A stretch of 64,000 nucleotides of DNA from Clostridium lentum (GCF_014287815.1 NZ_JACOOQ010000006.1:1-64000); one strand, 5' to 3'. Counted from the stretch's first letter, positions 9,123 to 19,067 are shown. Notes: generated from the sequence alone by a model not told the origin. A program made the numbers and translations.

Positions 9123-11144
9123 TTAAATATTATTTAGCCATTCTATATATTCTTTATCACTACTTTCATTAGTTAACTTTTCTTTTAATGCTTTAAGTTC
9201 GTTTTCCATACCATATATCTTATAGATTTCTGGTATTAATCTCTTCTTAATTTCTTCATTCTTACTCTTCATCATCACTGCTAAAGTTTGCTTTTTAAAC
9301 TCTAGATATACATTTGATCCGTATTCTTTACTTTTTTCAATTCCTGAAACAAGCATCATTTTAATAGCTTGATTTTCTGGATAAGCCATAACCATATTTA
9401 AATACCAATTAAGTAAATTTCTTTCACCTAAAAGTAACTCTTTATCTAAAAACTTTCCTTGAATTAAAGTTTGAGTTAACGAATGCCCTAATGACGCTAA
9501 ATAATGTAGTACTTCCTTATCTTCTGGAAGACTATAAAACTCAATATTACTTTTCTCTGCTCCAGCTAGTTCACTTCTTAGTTCTTTTATCATTGCGTTA
9601 AATCTATTACCAAAATTATCTTTTTGAATGAACATCTCTATTTTCTTTGATGACTTATCACTCATATTATAAACAATATTTTTTATTAAGTATCCTATTT
9701 CTGCATTTATTACACTTCCTGTAATTACTATATCAGCATTTATTTTCTTACCTATATCCTCTAGAGCTGCCTCATTATATTGTTTATTTGTTATAACTGG
9801 ACCGAAATCTTTAACAAATGGCATTACCACTTTATTATTATAATCTGTATAATAATTTATCATTTCACTTACATATAGAGGAATTCCTCTTGATAACATA
9901 CTTGTCTCATTATCTTTTTGATAGCCTCTTATCTCTTTTTCTCTTACAGTTTCATCTGCATAAGGAAGAACTGCTATATTTCCTTTTACTTCTTTATTAT
10001 TTATAAACCATTTACTTGTTTTAAGACCATACTGCCAAACGGGATTATCTAGTACCATCATATTTATTTGTACGTCTTTCTTTGCTGTAGATACTTTTTC
10101 TTCCACTTTAAGCTTATCGAACTTATTAGATATTTTAAGTAATACATTTTTTAAATCTGCTCTTTCTAACATCATCAATTTATTTAATAAACTTTCACCT
10201 TTTTGTATTTCCTTATTTTGAAGATACGCTTGTAATAAATTTAAACCTACTCTAATATCATTTTTATTAAAATCATATACTGGTTCAATTAACTCTATTA
10301 ATTCTTTGCTATAACCTTTAGCACCTAATTCACCTGAAATTACAAGTAATGCTTCCTGTGTTAAATGCCCCTCACTTAAAGCAATTTTCAGAAGTTCTTT
10401 GGCACCTTCAATATTTTTTTCATTTAACTGTTGTCTTGCTAAAAGCAATTGTGGAAGCCAGCTTCCATTTATTTCACTTGCTCTTCTTAACGCATCAATA
10501 TATCCTTCCATTCCATCTTTATCTTTACATATAGATGCATACCATGGAAGACCGTTGTTTTGATTTGGATTAATAGTAAGTCCTTCCCATAAAACTTCCA
10601 TTGCCTTTTCTTTTTCATCTTTTCCATAATAACTCTTAGCTAAATTAGTAAGTATTGTTCCTGTCTTTGGATTACTTTCTAGATATTCTAATAATAATTC
10701 ATTAGCTTTATTAAACTCTTTATTTTTTAAATAAATTATTGCTAATGTATTATAACCTCTTTCCTTTATTGTATCTATTTCTTTCAAATGCATTGCTGCA
10801 TCTTCCACATCACTTATAAAATTGTTTTGAATTGCCTTTAGTACATCGTTATATAACAAATTAGCATTATCCCAATGATTTTTTAAGGCAATTGGTAGAA
10901 CTTTTTCTCTCCACTCATCCATAGTAATCTGTATTCTTTTTCCATTTTGGTCAATAATATTCATCATCTTTACATTTTCTTTAGAAGATTTATCTATTGA
11001 AATATTTGTTATCTTACTTTCTCCACTATCAGTGGAGCTATTAATCTTCTTCACATTTAAATCATTTACATCTTTTTTTTTAATTTCTTCATTAGTTTTT
11101 GTACCCTGTTCTTTTTTCCCTAATATTTTATTAAATAAACTCAT
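9123..11144 (-). CDS. TPR protein with a TolB-like C-terminal region
   Basis: A 673-residue cytosolic protein with no signal peptide. A charged, Lys/Ser-rich N-terminus (~1-70) is followed by helical TPR-like repeats at about 100-340. Examples are GYNTLAIIYLKNKEFNKANELL and TGTILTNLAKSYYGKDEKEKA. Residues ~380-490 (starting GNIAVLPYADE and containing ADIVITGSVI) resemble the TolB-N/FlgO-type fold often joined to TPRs. A further helical region ends the protein. TPRs mediate protein binding and no catalytic site is visible. The gene lies between ackA and an LPXTG protein, without an obvious operon partner. The function is unknown. Confidence 0.75.
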   Translation of the reverse strand: MSLFNKILGKKEQGTKTNEEIKKKDVNDLNVKKINSSTDSGESKITNISIDKSSKENVKMMNIIDQNGKRIQITMDEWREKVLPIALKNHWDNANLLYNDVLKAIQNNFISDVEDAAMHLKEIDTIKERGYNTLAIIYLKNKEFNKANELLLEYLESNPKTGTILTNLAKSYYGKDEKEKAMEVLWEGLTINPNQNNGLPWYASICKDKDGMEGYIDALRRASEINGSWLPQLLLARQQLNEKNIEGAKELLKIALSEGHLTQEALLVISGELGAKGYSKELIELIEPVYDFNKNDIRVGLNLLQAYLQNKEIQKGESLLNKLMMLERADLKNVLLKISNKFDKLKVEEKVSTAKKDVQINMMVLDNPVWQYGLKTSKWFINNKEVKGNIAVLPYADETVREKEIRGYQKDNETSMLSRGIPLYVSEMINYYTDYNNKVVMPFVKDFGPVITNKQYNEAALEDIGKKINADIVITGSVINAEIGYLIKNIVYNMSDKSSKKIEMFIQKDNFGNRFNAMIKELRSELAGAEKSNIEFYSLPEDKEVLHYLASLGHSLTQTLIQGKFLDKELLLGERNLLNWYLNMVMAYPENQAIKMMLVSGIEKSKEYGSNVYLEFKKQTLAVMMKSKNEEIKKRLIPEIYKIYGMENELKALKEKLTNESSDKEYIEWLNNI

Positions 11145-11269
11145 CTAAATACCTCACTAAATTTTATATTATACACATTTATTGTACCATAATATTACAA
11201 CTTTTTCTTTTATTAATTAATTTTTATTTATTACTATAAAAAACATTAAAGTTAAAGTTTTTTTACGTA

Positions 11270-11298
11270 AAAAAAGGACCTAAACTAGATCCTTCTTT
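11270..11298 (-). terminator. Terminator of the LPXTG/Big2 gene
   Basis: On the minus strand AAGGATC and GGTCCTT pair across a short loop and are followed by seven T. It sits just after the stop of the wall-protein gene. Confidence 0.75.
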
Positions 11299-11304
11299 TA
11301 AATA

Positions 11305-12270
11305 TTATTTTCTCTTCTTATAAATTCCTAAACCACCTAATAATGATAGTACCCCAATTGCTTCCACTGGTATTGGTGCACCAGTATTAGGCAATGTTGA
11401 AGTTGATGTTCCCTTAGTACTACTTAATGTTGTAGGTGTAGTTGATATCTTATTAGCACTTCCTAAGCTTCCAATTGTTCCACCTGTTGTTCCGCCTATT
11501 GTTCCGCCTGTTGGCCAATTAATTGATGGCCAATTACCTGATGGTTTATTTATACTTATATCTATATTAATGTTATTATCATTACCAATATTAATGTCAG
11601 TATCAATATTAATATCGTTATCAGTATCTGGTAAATCAACATCTGGAAGTTCATTTTCTCCTAAAACCCTTACAACTGCTTTTCTAGTTCTACAACTATC
11701 AGCTGTAGAAACTGTAATATATGCTTTACCAGGTGCTATAGCAACTACATTTCCATTTCCATCAACTGTAGCTACTTCTGGATTACTACTGGTAAATACT
11801 ACTTCACCAGGTGAATGTAATACATTGATTGTATAGCTTTCTCCTACATGAACAATCCTTAATATATTATCAATTACAAAAGGTTGTATTAATACATCTT
11901 CATTTATACTACCTGAATCTTCTGTAATGTCTGGTGTAACAGAAATATCTGGTGCTTCTGAAGTTTCTGGGGACTGTACTGATGTTTCAGGAACAGTTAT
12001 TTCAGGAAGTTCACTTACAATTTGCTCTACTGCATCTTTATAAACATTACCTGCATTATTTACATAATCGCTCCAATTAAAATCAACTGTATTATTAGTT
12101 GTACCTTCTGTTGCACTTTCATCGGCATTATTACTAAATGAGTAATTATTAATATACTCTATCATCTTATTTTGCACATTAGATAAGGCTTCATCATTTA
12201 CTGCTGCATTGGCTTCTATTGAAAATCCGCTAAAAGCAATTATTGCCATTAAAATTAATTTTCTTTTCAT
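11305..12270 (-). CDS. LPXTG cell-wall protein with a Big2 (Ig-like) domain
   Basis: A secreted, sortase-anchored surface protein of unknown ligand. It has a signal peptide (MKRKLILMAIIAFSGFSIEANA) and a Thr/Ser/Pro-rich region. A bacterial Ig-like type 2 domain around residues 135-205 includes VFTSSNPEVATVDGNGNVVA and ends in VTVS-like strands. An Asp/Asn/Ile-rich low-complexity stretch and a Gly/Thr-rich stretch follow. The end is LPNTG, a hydrophobic helix and KKRK. The start was placed at the ATG at 12268-12270 because the upstream GTG at 12283-12285 overlaps the GGGAGG ribosome-binding site. That gives 321 residues. No sortase gene is in the window. Confidence 0.88.
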   Translation of the reverse strand: MKRKLILMAIIAFSGFSIEANAAVNDEALSNVQNKMIEYINNYSFSNNADESATEGTTNNTVDFNWSDYVNNAGNVYKDAVEQIVSELPEITVPETSVQSPETSEAPDISVTPDITEDSGSINEDVLIQPFVIDNILRIVHVGESYTINVLHSPGEVVFTSSNPEVATVDGNGNVVAIAPGKAYITVSTADSCRTRKAVVRVLGENELPDVDLPDTDNDINIDTDINIGNDNNINIDISINKPSGNWPSINWPTGGTIGGTTGGTIGSLGSANKISTTPTTLSSTKGTSTSTLPNTGAPIPVEAIGVLSLLGGLGIYKKRK

Positions 12271-12422
12271 TCTTATTCCTCCCACAAATTAAAATTAAGC
12301 CTGCTTTAAATACCTTCATCCCCTTTAAACCAACTTTTATTTTTTAATATAGATTCACTTTCTATAGTTTATATTACCATATTTTATATTATTTTCCAAT
12401 TATTTTTTTATTCCTTTTTAGA

Positions 12423-12464
12423 AAAAAGAACTGTAGCACTAAATAATTAGTGCTCAGCTCCTTT
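12423..12464 (-). terminator. Terminator of the MMPL/heptad-repeat operon
   Basis: The minus strand has GAGCTG-GCACTAA pairing with TTAGTGC-CAGTTC, with single-base bulges, followed by six T. It is placed right after the stop codon of the heptad-repeat gene. Confidence 0.82.
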
Positions 12465-12471
12465 AAATTAT

Positions 12472-14973
12472 CTATAGATTTTTAAATTTAGCTAATAATT
12501 TACTAAAAAATCCTTCATCATCTGTTTTAACTGTTTTTTTATTCTCTACTTTACTACTCTTTTTATTTTCTGCTTTTATGGCTTCTGTCCTCATAATAAA
12601 TTTAATATTGCCAGTCATATTTTCATTTATTCCTGAGTATAATCCATAGTCATCTGCCATTTTCACTAACTCATTTTTTACATCTTTCAATTCCTCTATA
12701 GAATCTACTGCCTCATTTCCCAAATTACAAATTTGATCTAGCCCCTCTTCTTTTATCTGCTTTGTTCCATCCACAAGCTTACCTGTGGCTTCTAACACCT
12801 GTTTTGATTTATCTCTCAATGTGCTAGTACCACCTGCTAATTCACTACTACCTTCAGCAAGCTTTCCTACTGCATCACTTAACACTGATCCTCCATCAGC
12901 AAGTTCATTTCCTCCTTTTTCCAAGGCTTCAACGCCTGTACTTAATTCGCTTGAAGCAGACTCTAATGTCTTTCCTCCTTCTGACAAGCTATTGCTTCCT
13001 TCTGCCAGCCTACTTACTCCATCTTTCAAAGTACTAGTTCCTTCAACTAACTTACTACTTCCTTCCGCTAACCTATTTACTCCTGATTCCAATTCACCAG
13101 AAGCACTTTTTAAACTTGAGCTTCCTTCTGCTAAATTACTTGTTCCTACATATAATTCATTAGCTCCATTTACCAAATCATTACTTCCAGCATATAAATT
13201 AGTAACTCCTTCTTTAATTTGCAAAGCACTTGTATTTATATTATCTGCTCCATTAACAAGAGCATCGAAATTTTCCATAAAAGAGTTGGAGCCCTCTGAC
13301 ACTTCACTTAGCCCTCCCTCAAGCTGACCTGCTGCTAATAATGCTTCATTAGATTTACTTATAACTTCATCTATTCCTTCTCTTTGTGCTGTTGATACAT
13401 AACTTAAAGAATTACTTATATTAAGTAATTGTTCTGCTGCCTCTGGATTTGATTCTTTTATAGCTTCATATACCTGATTTATTTGAAGATTTAAACCATC
13501 TATAGTATCAGTAGAATCTCTTAGACGTCCTATATCATTTATTCCTTCACTTAGTCCAATCTTAAGTTGGGAAGTGCCATCTTTTGCTGCCTTAATACCA
13601 AAATCTATTTTATTATATCCATCTCTTAAACTCTTTATACTAGATGTAAATCCATTTACCCCTTCTGTAAATATACTTTCTGAATCATTTAAACTTGCTA
13701 ACCCTTCATTTAATGAAGTAGCGCCAGCAGCTAATGTTTGCATATTATCATTGACAGTATTTATTCCATTATCTACTGCAGTTATTCCTCCTTCAAGTCC
13801 TGGAATCTTACTTTGCAATTCATTTAATCCACTATTTAGTTCTGTTGTTCCATTATATAATTCCGGTGCTTTATTATTTATTTGACTAATACCATCATTT
13901 AATTCTCTTGCTCCATCACTCATATCCTTAATACCCTGAACTAATTCAGGAGACTTTCCATACAATTGATTTATTCCATCCCTTAATTCTATCATTCCAG
14001 CTTTTATTGTAGGAATCTTATCATTTAGCTGTGATAATCCACTATTTAAATCTTCACTGCCTGAAGCAGCCTTGTCTACCCCTTCATCGAATAAAATGTA
14101 ATTTTCTTGTAACTCTTTTTGTCCATTTAGTAGTTCCTCTCCACCTTCTTCTAATTGATTTAATTTATCTTTTATATCTGAAAAAGATTCTACTTCATCT
14201 AATCCATCAAGTTCTTCATTAATAACTGTACCCACTAATGCTATATAAGGTACTTGAAAATCTGTAGTATTTCCTTCTATCTCTATACTATCCTTTAACT
14301 GAATATCAAAAATATTTTCCTTTTTCTTAATACCCTTGGTTAATTCATTTAAATTCAAAGACTCCTCTAATCCTGGTATGGAAATTAAAGTTATCATTGA
14401 ATTGCTTCCATCATCTATAATCTTCCCTGCACTTACCTTAATATTAGAGAAAACATCATTAGGCAATATACATTCTGTGGCTGTCAATATTGGAAGATAT
14501 ATCTTTCTATCTTCTCCTTTAATCCTCTTTGTTTCATATTTATTATTCTTTACATTAATACTTATCTTAAATGATCCTTCTTTGCCTAAAACATCTTTAG
14601 GATCCACTTCTTTATTATTAAATTCATATTTTATTTCTATACTTAAAGGAAGCTCTTTTTCACTATTGCCTTCATAATATAATTCATTAGAATTAACATT
14701 CCATTTTAAAGTCTCACCATTTATCTTCGCTTTCTCATCACTTTTAACATTTTTTATATTACTCAAAGATGATTTATCTTCAAATTCACCTAATACCTCA
14801 TCACTACTTATTTTATCTGATACAATATTACTTGTTGGTTTTCCATTTTCATCTAAAATTACATATACAGTTTCATCCTTATGCATTTCCCCTGCATAAG
14901 CAGTAAAATTACTCATTGTTGTTGCCATAACAACTAAAAATACTAATTTTTTAGATAATGACTTTCTTTTCAT
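12472..14973 (-). CDS. Secreted heptad-repeat protein (YhgE/Pip-like repeats), partner of the MMPL transporter
   Basis: An 833-residue exported protein. A signal peptide ends near residue 27 (TAYA). A beta-rich N-terminal domain (~30-260) is followed by ~450 residues of LxxGxxxLxxG-type repeats, such as LNDGISQIN, LAEGSSSLK and LSEGGKTLE. These are the X-X-X-Leu-X-X-Gly heptads known from YhgE/Pip proteins and from proteins encoded beside MMPL transporters. Unlike YhgE itself, I see no C-terminal membrane helices; the end is Lys-rich. It begins directly after the MMPL stop codon, so the two are translated from one message. It probably forms a long helical or filamentous extracytoplasmic partner of the transporter. 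The cargo is unknown. Confidence 0.8.
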   Translation of the reverse strand: MKRKSLSKKLVFLVVMATTMSNFTAYAGEMHKDETVYVILDENGKPTSNIVSDKISSDEVLGEFEDKSSLSNIKNVKSDEKAKINGETLKWNVNSNELYYEGNSEKELPLSIEIKYEFNNKEVDPKDVLGKEGSFKISINVKNNKYETKRIKGEDRKIYLPILTATECILPNDVFSNIKVSAGKIIDDGSNSMITLISIPGLEESLNLNELTKGIKKKENIFDIQLKDSIEIEGNTTDFQVPYIALVGTVINEELDGLDEVESFSDIKDKLNQLEEGGEELLNGQKELQENYILFDEGVDKAASGSEDLNSGLSQLNDKIPTIKAGMIELRDGINQLYGKSPELVQGIKDMSDGARELNDGISQINNKAPELYNGTTELNSGLNELQSKIPGLEGGITAVDNGINTVNDNMQTLAAGATSLNEGLASLNDSESIFTEGVNGFTSSIKSLRDGYNKIDFGIKAAKDGTSQLKIGLSEGINDIGRLRDSTDTIDGLNLQINQVYEAIKESNPEAAEQLLNISNSLSYVSTAQREGIDEVISKSNEALLAAGQLEGGLSEVSEGSNSFMENFDALVNGADNINTSALQIKEGVTNLYAGSNDLVNGANELYVGTSNLAEGSSSLKSASGELESGVNRLAEGSSKLVEGTSTLKDGVSRLAEGSNSLSEGGKTLESASSELSTGVEALEKGGNELADGGSVLSDAVGKLAEGSSELAGGTSTLRDKSKQVLEATGKLVDGTKQIKEEGLDQICNLGNEAVDSIEELKDVKNELVKMADDYGLYSGINENMTGNIKFIMRTEAIKAENKKSSKVENKKTVKTDDEGFFSKLLAKFKNL

Positions 14974-17052
14974 TTACTTTTCCTCCTTCTTACACATTAT
15001 AAAAGATTTACTTGTTTTTACAATTATACCTTCAAACATTAATAAAACTCCTGGTAATACAAATAGTATAACTAGCATACTTATTATTGCTCCTCTGGCC
15101 ATCAACACACATAGTGAACTTATCATTTCCAATTCTGAAATAATCCCTACTCCTGCTGTAGCTCCAAAGAATGTCAATGCACTAGTTATTATTGATCTTG
15201 ATGAACTTTGTAATGCTTTTATCATTGCTTCCTTCTTATCATTAGTGTTTGATAACTCTTCTTTAAATCTTGAAGTAAGAAGTATTGCATAATCTACTGT
15301 GGCTCCTAATTGTATTGTTCCTATTACGATTGATGAAATAAATGGAATTGTGGTACCTGTGTAATACGGTATTCCAAGATTTATAAAAATAGCTAGTTCT
15401 ATGGCTAGCACTAATAGAACTGGTACTGATATAGATTTAAATATGACCATAATTATTAAAAATATTGCTACTATTGAAAATATACTCACCTTTTTAAAAT
15501 CACTATCGGCTATTGTTACAAGGTCATTGGTAAGTGGTGCTTCCCCTCCAACTAATCCTTCTGGATCATATTTCTTCACAATCTCATTAATTTCATCTAA
15601 CTGCACTGCCACTTCATTGGTAGCTGATTTATATTTTGAATTGACAATAATTCCTTCATAGCCACCTTTCTTTACCTGTTCTAATAACTCATTAGGCAAA
15701 AAGTTTTCTGGTATTCTAGATCCTAATACAGATTCTAATGCTGCCGCCATGGTAACACCATCTACATTATTTAATTCTTTAACCATTTCTTTAACCTTAT
15801 ATCTATCTAAATCATCTCTCACCAAGATAATGTTGGTTGATACCATATTAAACTCATTCTTCAACTTATCATTAGCAACTATTGAAGGTAAATTATCTGG
15901 CAGTGACTCATCAAGATTATAATAAACACTAGCCTTTTCCTTACCTATAGCTGCTGGAATTAATATCAATAGAGAAATTAAAACTATTACTTTATGATGT
16001 TTAATAATAAAACTACTGCTTTTTTGAAAAGTAGGTAATATATTTTTATGTTTGTACTTATGAATTACTTTATCGAAAGTTAAAACTAAAGCTGGCAATA
16101 TGGTAATTGTACAAATAACTCCTATAACAACTCCTTTTGCCATTACTAATCCTATATCTTTTCCTAAAGCTAAATCCATAACACATAGTGCTAAAAAACC
16201 TGCTACTGTTGTCAAAGCACTCCCCACAACAGATTCTATGGTAGCTTCAATAGCATTAGCCATGGCTTCAACCTTATTCTCTCTACTTTCCCTCTCCTCA
16301 TCATACCTATGAAGCAAGAATATTGAATAATCCATGGTAACTCCAAGCTGAAGTACTGCTGATAAAGCTTTAGTTACATAAGATATATTTTCAAAGATCA
16401 CATTTGATCCCATATTATAAATAATTGCTATTCCTATACTTGATAAAAAAACAATTGGTATTACATATGATTCCATGGTAATTGATAGGATTATAATTGA
16501 TAATATTACTGCTATCAGTACATAAATAGGAGTTTCTTTATTAGCCAGATCTTTTGTATCCTTTATCACCCCTGCTACGCCACTAAGAAAAGCTTGTTTC
16601 CCAGCAATCTTACGGACATCACTTAAAGCCTTTTCTGTTTCAGTACTGGCATCTGTGCCAGCAAATTTAATTATCATTAATGTGGAGTTTTCTGAATAGA
16701 AAATATCTCTGATATCTTCTGGTAAAATTTCTTTTGGTACAGATAAATCTATTGCATCATCAATCCAGATAACATCATTAACCCCTTCTACCTTCTTAAC
16801 TTCTTCTTTTAATTTGCTTACATCTTTGTTTTCCATATTTTCCACTATAAGCATTCCTAATGATCCACAATCAAAATCATCTTTTAAAATAGATTGTGCA
16901 ATCCTCGTATCTAATTCATCTGGTAAATATCCTAAAATATCATAATTAACATCTGTCTTTAAATATCCCAATACTGATGGTATTAATAAAAGAAATGCTA
17001 TTACTAATATAAGCATCCTACTTTGGGCTATGGCCTTTGATACTTTATTCAT
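14974..17052 (-). CDS. MMPL/RND-family transporter
   Basis: A 692-residue membrane protein with the duplicated RND layout. Each half has one N-terminal helix, a large extracytoplasmic loop (residues ~30-170 and ~370-510) and a bundle of five helices. Family marks include LQLGVTMDYSIFLLHRYDEE and IQLGATVDYAILLTSRFKEE, with Asp in a membrane helix for proton coupling. MMPL proteins export lipids or hydrophobic compounds using the proton gradient. The cargo is not predictable here. It heads a two-gene operon with the heptad-repeat protein, read from a promoter whose spacer is filled by a palindrome at 17082-17103. Confidence 0.9.
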   Translation of the reverse strand: MNKVSKAIAQSRMLILVIAFLLLIPSVLGYLKTDVNYDILGYLPDELDTRIAQSILKDDFDCGSLGMLIVENMENKDVSKLKEEVKKVEGVNDVIWIDDAIDLSVPKEILPEDIRDIFYSENSTLMIIKFAGTDASTETEKALSDVRKIAGKQAFLSGVAGVIKDTKDLANKETPIYVLIAVILSIIILSITMESYVIPIVFLSSIGIAIIYNMGSNVIFENISYVTKALSAVLQLGVTMDYSIFLLHRYDEERESRENKVEAMANAIEATIESVVGSALTTVAGFLALCVMDLALGKDIGLVMAKGVVIGVICTITILPALVLTFDKVIHKYKHKNILPTFQKSSSFIIKHHKVIVLISLLILIPAAIGKEKASVYYNLDESLPDNLPSIVANDKLKNEFNMVSTNIILVRDDLDRYKVKEMVKELNNVDGVTMAAALESVLGSRIPENFLPNELLEQVKKGGYEGIIVNSKYKSATNEVAVQLDEINEIVKKYDPEGLVGGEAPLTNDLVTIADSDFKKVSIFSIVAIFLIIMVIFKSISVPVLLVLAIELAIFINLGIPYYTGTTIPFISSIVIGTIQLGATVDYAILLTSRFKEELSNTNDKKEAMIKALQSSSRSIITSALTFFGATAGVGIISELEMISSLCVLMARGAIISMLVILFVLPGVLLMFEGIIVKTSKSFIMCKKEEK

Positions 17053-17078
17053 CTCTATTCCCCCTCTCGTTGTGATAC

Positions 17079-17107
17079 ATTTTAAACTGACTAGTTAGTT
17101 TAAGCAA
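17079..17107 (-). promoter_or_regulatory. Promoter of the MMPL operon
   Basis: On the minus strand TTGCTT (17102-17107), a 17-base spacer and TAAAAT (17079-17084) make a good sigma-A promoter close to the MMPL start. The spacer is almost entirely taken up by a palindrome, so a bound repressor would block polymerase directly. Confidence 0.7.
17082..17103. promoter_or_regulatory. Palindromic operator, TetR-type candidate
   Basis: The core AAACTGACTAGTTAGTTT (17084-17101), extended by two bases on each side, is a palindrome with a single mismatched pair. It overlaps the spacer and -10 of the MMPL promoter. Its size and symmetry suit a TetR-family dimer. Many MMPL operons are under TetR-type control, but no regulator gene is adjacent. 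Confidence 0.65.
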
Positions 17108-17441
17108 AAGGAATTTTATGGTATTTTTTTACATTTAATCTATCCAACTTTTATTTTGCTTGATTATCACTGTAATTCTTTATTAAACAGCTTATATCTT
17201 TGTTTTTAATTAGTAGTACTAATCTTTATTAACTTTTTATTAATTAATTTTAATTTTTTCTGTATCAAGCTAAAAAGAGCCTATTTCTTATAAAATTTAT
17301 TTTTTATTATATTTACAAATTTGTAAAATTTATTTTTAATTAAGAAATATTTTTTAACTAAAAATAAATGTTTCAGACTATTCTATAAATTATGATATTA
17401 AAGATATTTTAATGTATACTATCTTTAGAGGTGATTTTATT
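17108..17441. other. Divergent intergenic region with a 16-bp palindrome
   Basis: A very A+T-rich stretch between the divergent MMPL operon and the ClC gene. Apart from the two ends, the only structure I see is a perfect 16-bp palindrome, TTTACAAATTTGTAAA, at 17312-17327, about 115 bases before the ClC start. It may be a regulator site. AGAGGTG at 17427-17433 is the ClC ribosome-binding site. Confidence 0.45.
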
Positions 17442-19013
17442 ATGAATAACAATTTAGATATCATTACTGATTCTGGACATGAAAAAATAGTCTTAGTGCT
17501 AAAGTCATTGATAGTTGGTATTATTACATCATTAGTTGTTATATTATACCGATTTGCATTATCATATGCAGAAAAAATAGCCTTTAATATTTATGAATAT
17601 ATTTCTAAAAATAAATGGGCTATTCCTCTATGGTTTTTAATATTATTTTCCATTGCATACATAGTTGGCAAATTAATGGATAAAGAGCCTTATATCAGTG
17701 GCAGTGGTATTCCTCAAATAAAAGCTATAATGGGTGGATATATAAAAAATAGACCTGTCAGTACCATAATAAATAAATTTATCGGTGGAACTCTTTCAAT
17801 TCTAGGAGGACTTTCTTTAGGGCGTGAAGGTCCTTCTGTACAACTCGGTGCTTGTACAGGCGATCTCATAAGCAAGTTTTTTAAAAGTTCAAGGCTACAA
17901 AGGCGCCTTTTAATAAGTAGTGGTGCCAGTGCCGGACTATCAGCTGCTTTTAATGCACCATTATCAGGAGTACTTTTTTGCTTAGAAGAAATATATAAAT
18001 ATTTTTCTCCTGTTGTTTTATTATCTACAACAGTAGCTGCTGTATCCGCAGACTTTATTTCAAAACACTTTTTTGGCTTAAATCCAGTATTCAAGTTTAC
18101 TTCAACTAGTGCATTACCACTTAAAAATTATTGGATTTTACTTTTTCTTGGCATAATGCTAGGAGCTCTTGGTTCCTTTTATAATTGGGCAACATTACTT
18201 ACTCAAAAGTTATACAACAAAATCAAGTTATCTACTTCTATGAAATTATTAATTCCTTTTGCTTTAGCTGGTATTTTAGGACTCATATTTCCAGTATTAC
18301 TATGTGGTGGACATGCAGCTCTTGAAGAATTTTCTCTAAGTAATACATTATTGCTTTTATCTTTAGTTTTTATTGGTAAATTATTATTTTCTATAATTAG
18401 TTTTGGTTCAGGAGCTCCTGGTGGAATATTCTTTCCTTTACTTATTATTGGTGGATCAATTGGTTCAATATTTGGATATATATGCATAAATTACTTTTTC
18501 ATCAATGAAACCTACTTTACAAGTTTTATTATATTATCTATGGCAGGTTACTTTACTGCCATTGTCAGAGCTCCTATAACAGGTATAATTTTAATTACTG
18601 AAATGACAGGTTCCTTCAATCATTTGCTTCCATTATCAATAGTATCAATTATCGCTTACATTATTGCAGACTTATTGAACAGTGCCCCTATTTATGATTC
18701 ATTAATGGAAAATTTACTGCTTAAAAATAATATTAATGAATATCATAAACATAGCAAGAAAAAAACTCTAATAACAAATATGGTTCACTATGGCTCATTA
18801 ATAGAAAAAATGTCTGTTAAAGATATTAATCTTCCAGAAAATACATTAATTGTATCTATAAATCGTGGTGAAATATCTATCACACCAAATGGTAATACAA
18901 TAATTAAGGCTGGTGATGAAATCATTACCATGACAAATCTTAAAGATGAATGGAAGGTTAGAAAATTTATGGATGAATTAACAGAAAAAGAATATACAGA
19001 CCCAATGGAGTAA
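17442..19013 (+). CDS. ClC-type chloride channel/antiporter with TrkA-C domain
   Basis: A 523-residue ClC family membrane protein. Selectivity-filter motifs are GSGIPQIK, GREGPSVQLGA (with the gating Glu) and GGIFFPLLIIGGSIG. FCLEEIYKYFSP carries the inner Glu position used for proton coupling in antiporters, so H+/Cl- exchange is more likely than a simple channel. The last ~75 residues (VSINRGEISITPNGNTIIKA) form a TrkA-C-like regulatory domain. The start was moved to the ATG at 17442, which has AGAGGTG eight bases upstream. The upstream ATG at 17412 has no ribosome-binding site. The gene is monocistronic. Confidence 0.93.
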   Translation: MNNNLDIITDSGHEKIVLVLKSLIVGIITSLVVILYRFALSYAEKIAFNIYEYISKNKWAIPLWFLILFSIAYIVGKLMDKEPYISGSGIPQIKAIMGGYIKNRPVSTIINKFIGGTLSILGGLSLGREGPSVQLGACTGDLISKFFKSSRLQRRLLISSGASAGLSAAFNAPLSGVLFCLEEIYKYFSPVVLLSTTVAAVSADFISKHFFGLNPVFKFTSTSALPLKNYWILLFLGIMLGALGSFYNWATLLTQKLYNKIKLSTSMKLLIPFALAGILGLIFPVLLCGGHAALEEFSLSNTLLLLSLVFIGKLLFSIISFGSGAPGGIFFPLLIIGGSIGSIFGYICINYFFINETYFTSFIILSMAGYFTAIVRAPITGIILITEMTGSFNHLLPLSIVSIIAYIIADLLNSAPIYDSLMENLLLKNNINEYHKHSKKKTLITNMVHYGSLIEKMSVKDINLPENTLIVSINRGEISITPNGNTIIKAGDEIITMTNLKDEWKVRKFMDELTEKEYTDPME

Positions 19014-19028
19014 TACTTTAAAAAAATA

Positions 19029-19067
19029 AAAAAGCTATCTTACCATTTAACTTAAGATAGCTTTTAT
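19029..19067. terminator. Bidirectional terminator
   Basis: AAAAGCTATCTTA and TAAGATAGCTTTT form a 13-bp stem between the converging ClC and pentapeptide-repeat genes. Both sides are A/T-rich. Confidence 0.85.

Noticed and set aside
12785..13327. Long plus-strand frame of 180 residues opposite the heptad-repeat gene.
   Set aside because: It is the complement of LxxG repeats on the minus strand and shows the same periodicity. It has no ribosome-binding site.
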